This document shows positions 6,469 through 10,705 of a stretch of 10,705 nucleotides of DNA, one piece after another. Made by a program: the position numbers and the translations under genes. Source of the stretch: Candidatus Magasanikbacteria bacterium GW2011_GWC2_45_8 (GTDB lineage Bacteria > Patescibacteriota > Patescibacteriia > Magasanikbacterales > UBA10146); contig LCLH01000019.1 in assembly GCA_001001925.1 (NCBI GenBank), positions 1-10,705 on the forward strand. The letters run 5' to 3'. Within the stretch, counting starts at the first letter, position 1. Every line of letters begins with the position of its first letter. Under the pieces are notes generated by a model that saw only the letters and a list, made by a program, of their open reading frames with translations, made no database searches and had not been told where the DNA came from.

Positions 6469-7042
6469 GGGTGAAGTTGTATTTGATATTGAAACATACG
6501 GGGCGGAGGTGTTTGATCATAAAAATTTAAAAGTTTCGGTGGTTTGTTTGTATAATTACGCAAACGATCAGTTTCTTTCGTTTAGAGAAGAAGAATTGGC
6601 AAAACTGTGGCCGTATTTGGAAAAAGCGGACCGTTTGATTGGTTACAATTCAAAGTTTTTTGATGTGCCGGTGCTACAAAATTATTACAGCGGCGACCTC
6701 TCAAAAATTCCTCATCTGGATATTTTGGAGCAGATTAAAAACGCGCTTGGTTTCCGTCTCAAATTAAATGACGTGGCACATGCGACATTGGGCGTTGAAA
6801 AATCCGGAAATGGCTTGCAAGCGATTGAGTGGCAGAAGCAGGGGGAGTGGGAAAAAATTATCAAGTATTGTATAGATGATGTAAAGATTACCCGTGATGT
6901 ATATGAATTTGGCAAAAAAAATAAACAACTCTTTTTTAAGGATTTGCTCAAAAACACCACGCGGCCGTTTCCTGTAAATTTTGAAGCGGCGGCTGGCGCT
7001 CAAGCGACACAAATGGGGATCAATTTGACTCTGCCATTTTGA
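6467..7042 (+). CDS. DEDDy-type 3'-5' exonuclease / RNase H-like fold protein
   Basis: A 191-residue stand-alone nuclease of the DnaQ/RNase H-like superfamily. All three Exo motifs are visible: Exo I VVFDIET with Asp7 and Glu9, Exo II LIGYNSKFFDVPVL with Asn61 and Asp66, and Exo III YCIDDVKITRDVY with Tyr134 and Asp138 in the Y-x3-D spacing of the DEDDy class. It would cut nucleotides from 3' ends with two metal ions; whether on DNA or RNA cannot be told. It resembles the short RNase_H_2/YprB-like predicted exonucleases more than a polymerase proofreading subunit. After the catalytic core it has a short tail (KNTTRPFPVNFEAAAGAQATQMGINLTLPF). It starts at the edge of the palindromic element and ends 9 bp before nifS, so it likely shares that transcript. 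No Shine-Dalgarno motif; the start is preceded by TCTCT. Confidence 0.8.
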   Translation: MGEVVFDIETYGAEVFDHKNLKVSVVCLYNYANDQFLSFREEELAKLWPYLEKADRLIGYNSKFFDVPVLQNYYSGDLSKIPHLDILEQIKNALGFRLKLNDVAHATLGVEKSGNGLQAIEWQKQGEWEKIIKYCIDDVKITRDVYEFGKKNKQLFFKDLLKNTTRPFPVNFEAAAGAQATQMGINLTLPF

Positions 7043-7051
7043 TGGTTTTTT

Positions 7052-8221
7052 ATGCAAAGAATATACTTAGACCACGCCGCGGCGACTCCGGTTGATAAAG
7101 AAGTTGTGGAATTGGTTGCAAGGGTTTCTACATCAGCATGGGCAAATCCTTCAAGCATCCATGCTCAAGGGTTGCGTGCGGCAAAATATATTAAAGACGC
7201 ACGAGAAAGGGTGGCGCAATTTTTATCTTGCCAAAGTGAAGAAGTAATTTTTACCGCGAGTGGCACGGAGGCAAATAATTTAGCGCTCTTTGGTTTGACG
7301 CGCGCGCATAAAAAAGAAGGGAAACGTATCTTGATAAGCGCACTAGAGCATGAATCTGTTCGTGCCTGTGCCGGGCGTCTTGCAAAAGAAGGGTTTATAG
7401 TTGAGACAGTTCCGGTGAACAAATCAGGCGAACTGTCGGTGAGTGAAGTTGAGAAACGTTTGACCAAATCAACGATAATGGTTTCTTTAATGGCGGTAAA
7501 CAATGAAATTGGTACGGTACTCCCCATTGCCGAGATAGGTAAAATGCTTTTGAAGAATAACAAAGAACGCCATACACACGGTCTACCCCGCATTTTGTTC
7601 CACACAGACACGTGCCAAGCCGCGGCGCTTTTTCCGCTCAACGTCAACACATTGCATGTGGACGCGCTCACGCTTAACGGTAGTAAGATATACGGTCCTA
7701 AGGGTGTGGGAGCACTTTATCTCCGTAGGGGGACAAAAATTGAACCTTTGGTATATGGCGGCGGACAAGAGCAGGGCATGCAATCTGGCACGGAAAATAC
7801 ACCGGGAATAGCCGGTTTTGGTTTGGCAATTGAGTGCGCAGAAAAAATATGTGAAAAGGAATTTGACCGCCTCAATCATCTGCGCGCTGTGTGTATTAAA
7901 AGACTCTCTGTGGCATTTCCAAAGATTCAAATTAATGGAAGTGCAACATCCTATGCCCCGCATATTCTTAACATTACGCTGAATGGCCTTGACGCGGAAG
8001 CCGCAGTGGTGTATTTAAGTGGAAAGGGGATAGACGTGGCAAGTGGCTCGGCGTGTGTGCAGAAGAGCGCTAAACAATCGCCCACGCTCAAAGCAATCGG
8101 TTTGTCCGCCGGAGAGATGAAGTCTACTTTGCGCGTTTCGTTTGGTAGGACCACTACAACAGACAACATAACAAAATTCGTTACCACTCTTAAATCAATC
8201 AGTTCGTTTATACGACTATGA
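7052..8221 (+). CDS. nifS: Cysteine desulfurase (NifS/IscS class, PLP-dependent)
   Basis: Takes sulfur from L-cysteine as an enzyme-bound persulfide for Fe-S clusters and tRNA thiolation. The 389-residue length fits the IscS/NifS group. Visible features: N-terminal YLDHAAATPVD, PLP phosphate/ring contacts TASGTEANN (68-76) and EH100, AVNNEIGT near 148-155, HTDTCQA with Asp186 and Gln189, the PLP lysine Lys212 in NGSKIYGPKG, GGGQEQGMQSGTEN (237-249), and the catalytic Cys335 in SGSACVQKS. The residue before the PLP lysine is Ser211, where IscS and SufS have His. The SGSAC loop and the conserved ending RVSFGRTTT support a working enzyme. Its TGA overlaps the ferredoxin ATG by 4 bp (ATGA), so it is translationally coupled to an Fe-S protein. 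No IscU or SufBCD gene is in the window. Confidence 0.93.
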   Translation: MQRIYLDHAAATPVDKEVVELVARVSTSAWANPSSIHAQGLRAAKYIKDARERVAQFLSCQSEEVIFTASGTEANNLALFGLTRAHKKEGKRILISALEHESVRACAGRLAKEGFIVETVPVNKSGELSVSEVEKRLTKSTIMVSLMAVNNEIGTVLPIAEIGKMLLKNNKERHTHGLPRILFHTDTCQAAALFPLNVNTLHVDALTLNGSKIYGPKGVGALYLRRGTKIEPLVYGGGQEQGMQSGTENTPGIAGFGLAIECAEKICEKEFDRLNHLRAVCIKRLSVAFPKIQINGSATSYAPHILNITLNGLDAEAAVVYLSGKGIDVASGSACVQKSAKQSPTLKAIGLSAGEMKSTLRVSFGRTTTTDNITKFVTTLKSISSFIRL

Positions 8222-8418
8222 AAAAACCAATCGTTGACCAAAACAAATGTGACGGGTGCGGCACCTGCATCGCGCTTTGTCCGGGGTCGTTCAAATGGAA
8301 TGATCATGCCAAGGCCGAAGGAATCTTTCCACCTGCTGAAGATAATGATATGTTAGAGACGGCCCACCTTGCATGCCCCACAGAAGCCATATCGCTTGAA
8401 GACTCTAACGATGAGTAA
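8218..8418 (+). CDS. Small [4Fe-4S] ferredoxin, single cluster
   Basis: A 66-residue electron carrier. Cys11, Cys14 and Cys17 (KCDGCGTC) and the distant Cys53-Pro (ACPTEAISLED) form the C-x2-C-x2-C ... C-P pattern of monocluster 4Fe-4S ferredoxins. Cys21 (CP) is an additional cysteine near the first group. The middle part (WNDHAKAEGIFPPAEDNDM) takes the place of the second cluster motif of bacterial 2[4Fe-4S] ferredoxins. It starts inside the nifS stop codon, which places the cluster-sulfur donor and a cluster-containing protein in one unit. The redox partner is unknown. The start is preceded by GACT with no Shine-Dalgarno motif. The length and acidic C-terminus (LEDSNDE) are normal for the group. 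Confidence 0.9.
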   Translation: MKKPIVDQNKCDGCGTCIALCPGSFKWNDHAKAEGIFPPAEDNDMLETAHLACPTEAISLEDSNDE

Positions 8419-8606
8419 AAGAATTATGGCGTGCCCATGTGCATATTATTCCACGATATGCAAAACCGCATGTGTTTGAAGGCAAGAAATTTGCTGATGC
8501 AAAATGGGGCGATTTTTATTTTCCTTATGACAAGGATTTTAAAATCTCGGAACGCATCACGAACAAAATAGCAGGGACAATAAAAAAGGAGATGCAAAAA
8601 ATTTAA
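8415..8606 (+). pseudogene. C-terminal remnant of a HIT-family (histidine triad) protein gene
   Basis: Directly after the ferredoxin, in a different frame, codons from 8415 to the TAA at 8604-8606 encode a coherent 63-residue stretch that begins VKELWRAHVHIIPRY, and includes KFADAKWGDFYFPYDKDFKISE. This matches the histidine-triad motif region (HxHxHxxPR) and the C-terminal part of HIT-domain nucleotide hydrolases as I know the family. The N-terminal 70-90 residues are missing: the frame is closed by TGA at 8412-8414, no plausible start codon lies before the motif, and the first His of the triad is Arg. An ATG at 8411 is in another frame and stops early. The best reading is a truncated, dead gene left after a deletion. 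An assembly error is the alternative. Confidence 0.65.
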
Positions 8607-8670
8607 AATACTGGTACACCTAAACAATGGTCGAATTTGTGTTGCCTCCCGTTTAAATCTCTGCTATGAT
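8607..8670 (+). other. Spacer between HIT remnant and rsmI promoter; no gene seen
   Basis: The bases after the HIT remnant hold only a 9-codon frame (8627-8656, MVEFVLPPV) with no visible initiation signal, which I do not call a gene. The spacer ends in the rsmI promoter. Confidence 0.4.
8642..8670 (+). promoter_or_regulatory. Probable promoter for rsmI
   Basis: TTGCCT (8642-8647) and TATGAT (8665-8670) are spaced by 17 bp, and TGC before TATGAT gives an extended -10. Transcription would start near 8676-8678, inside the left arm of the hairpin element, so the rsmI leader of about 90 bases would be mostly the palindromic element. Confidence 0.5.
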
Positions 8671-8751
8671 GGGTCTGCCGCCAAATTTATTCAAAAATTT
8701 TGTCTAGAAATCTGCACATTTCGTTACAAAAGCGTATTCGGCGACAGACCC
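8671..8751. repeat. 81-bp palindromic intergenic element (copy B, single unit)
   Basis: Outer arms GGGTCTGCCGCC (8671-8682) and GGCGACAGACCC (8740-8751) pair at 11 of 12 positions. Inside lies TTTTGT (8698-8703), GAAAT (8707-8711), a 6-base loop, ATTTC (8718-8722) and ACAAAA (8726-8731), a stem with a 3 x 3 internal loop. The block 8683-8738 matches 6394-6449 at 46 of 56 positions with no gap. Five of the ten differences are in the 6-base loop and none is in the stem. The outer arms are unrelated in sequence to those of copy A but still pair with each other. It would form most of the rsmI leader. Confidence 0.75.
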
Positions 8752-8766
8752 AAAGACACTTAACCT

Positions 8767-9450
8767 ATGGCAAAACTCTACCTTGTTGCAACGCCCATTG
8801 GCAATCTCAAAGATATTACTCTGCGCGCGCTTGAGATACTTAAGACAGTGGATGTTGTCTTATGTGAAGATACGCGTACTACGCGCAAGCTGTTGAGCCA
8901 CTATGACATTCACACGCCCACGCGCTCATTTCACCAGCATACGAGCGCGTTGGAGCTTCGGCAGATAAAAGAATTGCTTGCTCAAGACAAGACTATTGCT
9001 CTGGTAACCGATGCAGGTACTCCCTGCATAAGCGATCCGGGCAATATGCTCATACAGAGCATTATTGCGGATTCAAATCTTTCATCGCGCGTTGCCATTC
9101 ATCCCATCCCCGGCGCATCCGCCCTCATCACACTAATTTCTGTTGCGGGACTGCCTGCCGACGAGTTTACTTTTTTGGGGTTTGTGCCTGTCAAAAAACA
9201 CCGCGCGCAGTTTTTTAAAATGATTGATGAATCACCGCGCTCAATAGTGTGTTATGAATCAACACACCGCATTATAAAAACCTTGGAAGAATTGCAAAGC
9301 ATTCTGACCAATACATCGCGTCGCGTATGCGTAGGGCGCGAACTCACCAAACAATTTGAAACGCTCTATCGCGGCACCGTGGAAGAAGTGTTACAGCAAC
9401 TTAAGGCTGGCAGTACCAAGGGTGAATTTGTTATAATGATAGCGCCATGA
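8767..9450 (+). CDS. rsmI: 16S rRNA (cytidine-1402-2'-O)-methyltransferase
   Basis: Methylates the 2'-OH of C1402 in 16S rRNA, near the ribosomal P site, using S-adenosylmethionine. The 227-residue protein has the tetrapyrrole-methylase-like fold with all family marks: LVATPIGNLKDITLRALE (6-23), CEDTRTTRKLL (33-43), VTDAGTPCISDPG (80-92), PIPGASALIT (113-122) and the late YESTHRIIKTLEEL (163-176) and GRELTKQFE (190-198) stretches. E. coli RsmI has 286 residues; here the extra C-terminal domain is absent and the protein stops at GEFVIMIAP, a short form that fits reduced genomes. It has its own promoter and a structured leader. The start is preceded by AACCT with no Shine-Dalgarno motif. Its stop codon touches the next palindromic element. 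Confidence 0.94.
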   Translation: MAKLYLVATPIGNLKDITLRALEILKTVDVVLCEDTRTTRKLLSHYDIHTPTRSFHQHTSALELRQIKELLAQDKTIALVTDAGTPCISDPGNMLIQSIIADSNLSSRVAIHPIPGASALITLISVAGLPADEFTFLGFVPVKKHRAQFFKMIDESPRSIVCYESTHRIIKTLEELQSILTNTSRRVCVGRELTKQFETLYRGTVEEVLQQLKAGSTKGEFVIMIAP

Positions 9451-9558
9451 CTCCAAGGCAAAAACTACTCGGGGCACGCGTCCCCGACGTGTGCGTCGGG
9501 GCGCTCCTACTCGCGCCGTCGCGCTCCGTAAGTCCTCTCGCAGTTCTTGCCTTGGAGT
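9450..9558. repeat. 109-bp GC-rich multi-hairpin element (C) between rsmI and metG
   Basis: Perfect 12-bp terminal inverted repeats ACTCCAAGGCAA (9450-9461) and TTGCCTTGGAGT (9547-9558) enclose a GC-rich interior with further hairpins. One is CCCCGACG-TGTG-CGTCGGGG (perfect 8-bp stem, about 9483-9502), with alternatives CGGGG/CCCCG just upstream and GGCGC/GCGCC just downstream. The outer stem extends to 16 of 17 pairs. It begins on the last base of the rsmI stop codon. No long T-run follows, so it is not a clear intrinsic terminator. Sequence and composition differ from copies A and B. Confidence 0.75.
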
Positions 9559-9579
9559 AATTTACTTTGTTAAAAGTCT

Positions 9580-10705
9580 ATGTCAAAGTTTTCCCTTTCT
9601 ACCCCCATCTATTACGTCAACGACCGTCCGCATATTGGTACGGCTTATACTACGCTTATTGCGGATTCTATCGCGCGATACCGCCGTATGAAAGGCGACG
9701 AAGTGTTTTTTTTGACGGGCACGGATGAAAATAGCCAGAAAAATCTTGAAGCGGCGGAGAAACGCGGATTTACCGACCTCAAAAAATATCTGGACGAAAT
9801 GGCAGCCACGTGGCAAACTGCATGGGACACACTTGGACTAACTCATGATGATTTTATTCGTACTACGGAAAGCAGGCATAGGGCAGGGATTAAAAAGTTT
9901 TTTGATGCGGTGAATAAAAAAGGCGATATTTACAAAGGAAATTATGAAGGTTTTTACTGTGACGGGTGCGAGGCCTTTATAACGGAATCAGATTTGGTGG
10001 ACGGCAAATGTCCGGTGCACAACAAAGCGCCGCGGCTCATTGCGGAAGAAAATTATTTTTTCCGGCTCACCAACTACCGTGATGCGCTTTTGGAATACAT
10101 AGAAAAAAATCCGGAATTCATCCAACCGCTTTCCCGCCGCAATGAAATTGTGAGTTACATTAAAGACTTCATGAAAGACGTGAGCATTTCTCGTCAAAAG
10201 AAAACCGCTCATTGCGGAATTGAATTTCCGTTGGATGCTGATCAGGTCATTTATGTGTGGTTTGACGCGCTTATCAATTACTTATCCGCCATTGGCTACG
10301 GTTCGGACGAAAAACTTTTTAAAAAATGGTGGCCAATGGATCTGCATATTGTAGGCAAAGATATTTTAAAATTCCATGCGGCGTTATGGCCTGCAATGCT
10401 TATGTCCGCAGGGCTTCCGTTGCCAAAAACCGTTTTTGCACATGGGTTCTTTACTGTGAACGGCGAGAAAATGAGCAAAAGTCTCGGCAATGTGGTGGAT
10501 CCGGTTGAGCTGGTAACTCTTTATCCGCTTGATGCGGTGCGGTATTTTTTACTTTCGGAAATTAAGTTTGGCGAAGACGGAGATTTCTCCCTCACGCGCC
10601 TCAAAGAGCGCTATGAATCCGAGATTGCAAACGCGCTTGGCAATTTGGTGCATCGCGCGCTTTCCATGACAGAACAATACGCGGGTGGATTAGTGCCGCA
10701 AGGAA
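9580..10705 (+). CDS. metG: Methionyl-tRNA synthetase, N-terminal 375 residues (cut by right edge)
   Basis: Charges tRNA-Met, including the initiator, with methionine. The frame is open from ATG 9580 to the right edge. It has the class I catalytic domain: YYVNDRPHIGTAYTTLIAD (HIGH-type motif at 18-21), ADSIARYRRMKGDEVFFLTGTDE, a zinc-knuckle insert YCDGCEAF ... GKCPVH with ligands C-x2-C and C-x2-H as in one-zinc MetRS enzymes, YVWFDALINYLSAIGY, the HIVGKDILKFHAALWPAML stretch, and KMSKS (297-301) in GEKMSKSLGNVVDP. The visible part ends in the start of the anticodon-binding helical domain (EIANALGNLVHRALSM). Two deviations: the HIGH motif reads HIGT, and the usual TDEHGQK reads TDENSQK. The start is preceded by GTCT with no Shine-Dalgarno motif. 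No convincing promoter is seen between the rsmI end and this start. Confidence 0.95.
   Translation, partial: MSKFSLSTPIYYVNDRPHIGTAYTTLIADSIARYRRMKGDEVFFLTGTDENSQKNLEAAEKRGFTDLKKYLDEMAATWQTAWDTLGLTHDDFIRTTESRHRAGIKKFFDAVNKKGDIYKGNYEGFYCDGCEAFITESDLVDGKCPVHNKAPRLIAEENYFFRLTNYRDALLEYIEKNPEFIQPLSRRNEIVSYIKDFMKDVSISRQKKTAHCGIEFPLDADQVIYVWFDALINYLSAIGYGSDEKLFKKWWPMDLHIVGKDILKFHAALWPAMLMSAGLPLPKTVFAHGFFTVNGEKMSKSLGNVVDPVELVTLYPLDAVRYFLLSEIKFGEDGDFSLTRLKERYESEIANALGNLVHRALSMTEQYAGGLVPQG

Noticed and set aside
7165..7963. Minus-strand open frames across nifS
   Set aside because: Antisense shadows of the cysteine desulfurase; no recognisable protein.
8424..8627. Minus-strand 67-residue open frame between ferredoxin and rsmI
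   Set aside because: It is antisense to the HIT remnant, whose plus-strand reading gives a recognisable motif and C-terminus.
8683..8738. Integron attC site as an explanation for the shared hairpin block
   Set aside because: The GTT before ACAA does not fit the attC core pattern GTTRRRY and there is no matching RYYYAAC partner; no integrase or cassette array is present.
9450..9575. Intrinsic terminator after rsmI
   Set aside because: The stem is followed by AATTTACTTTG rather than a T-run, and the structure is far longer and more branched than a simple terminator; it remains possible that it reduces read-through.
1..10705. UGA recoded as glycine (as in Gracilibacteria/Absconditabacteria), CRISPR arrays, tRNA or rRNA genes
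   Set aside because: TGA ends several genes at the family-appropriate point; no array of spaced direct repeats, no tRNA-like cloverleaf and no rRNA-like sequence was seen on reading either strand.

Overview
The window looks like a piece of a small, compact bacterial genome, most likely a member of the Candidate Phyla Radiation (Patescibacteria, Parcubacteria-like). This is an inference from several traits: short intergenic gaps, ATGA stop/start overlaps, short versions of housekeeping proteins (a 227-residue RsmI), a ThyA gene coupled to a RibD_C-type reductase, and a complete lack of Shine-Dalgarno sequences in front of every gene. TGA is used as an ordinary stop (thyA, the glycosyltransferase-like gene, the exonuclease, nifS, rsmI), so this is not one of the lineages that reads UGA as glycine.

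Layout. Positions 1-2772 are on the minus strand: a P-type ATPase of the MgtA type, then 24 bases later the first 73 codons of an unrecognised membrane protein that runs off the left edge. A 117-bp divergent spacer with a promoter on each strand separates these from a plus-strand run: thyA (2890-3762), a RibD_C/DHFR-like reductase overlapping it by 4 bp, and a GT-B-like putative glycosyltransferase 2 bp further on. A new promoter and a leader hairpin precede an Fe/Mn superoxide dismutase (5692-6300). After a 172-bp palindromic element comes an exonuclease - cysteine desulfurase - ferredoxin run (6467-8418). Then come a dead C-terminal remnant of a HIT-family gene, a second, related palindromic element, rsmI (8767-9450), a third, unrelated GC-rich palindromic element, and the start of metG, which runs off the right edge.

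Functionally the window holds dTMP/folate metabolism (ThyA plus reductase), iron-sulfur supply and use (NifS plus ferredoxin), oxidative defence (SOD), ion transport (ATPase), translation (RsmI, MetRS) and one probable cell-envelope glycosyltransferase.

The most interesting material is non-coding. Two intergenic elements (6297-6468 and 8671-8751) share a 56-bp block that matches at 46 positions without gaps. The block can fold as TTTTGT-GAAAT-loop-ATTTC-ACAAAA. The two copies keep the stem but differ in the loop and in their outer arms, and the outer arms still pair within each copy. In the first copy the block is present as an inverted pair, giving a giant near-palindrome that reaches from the sodA stop codon to the next start codon. 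The second pattern is at the starts: seven of ten complete or partial genes have CT directly before ATG, nine have T at -1, and none has a Shine-Dalgarno motif.
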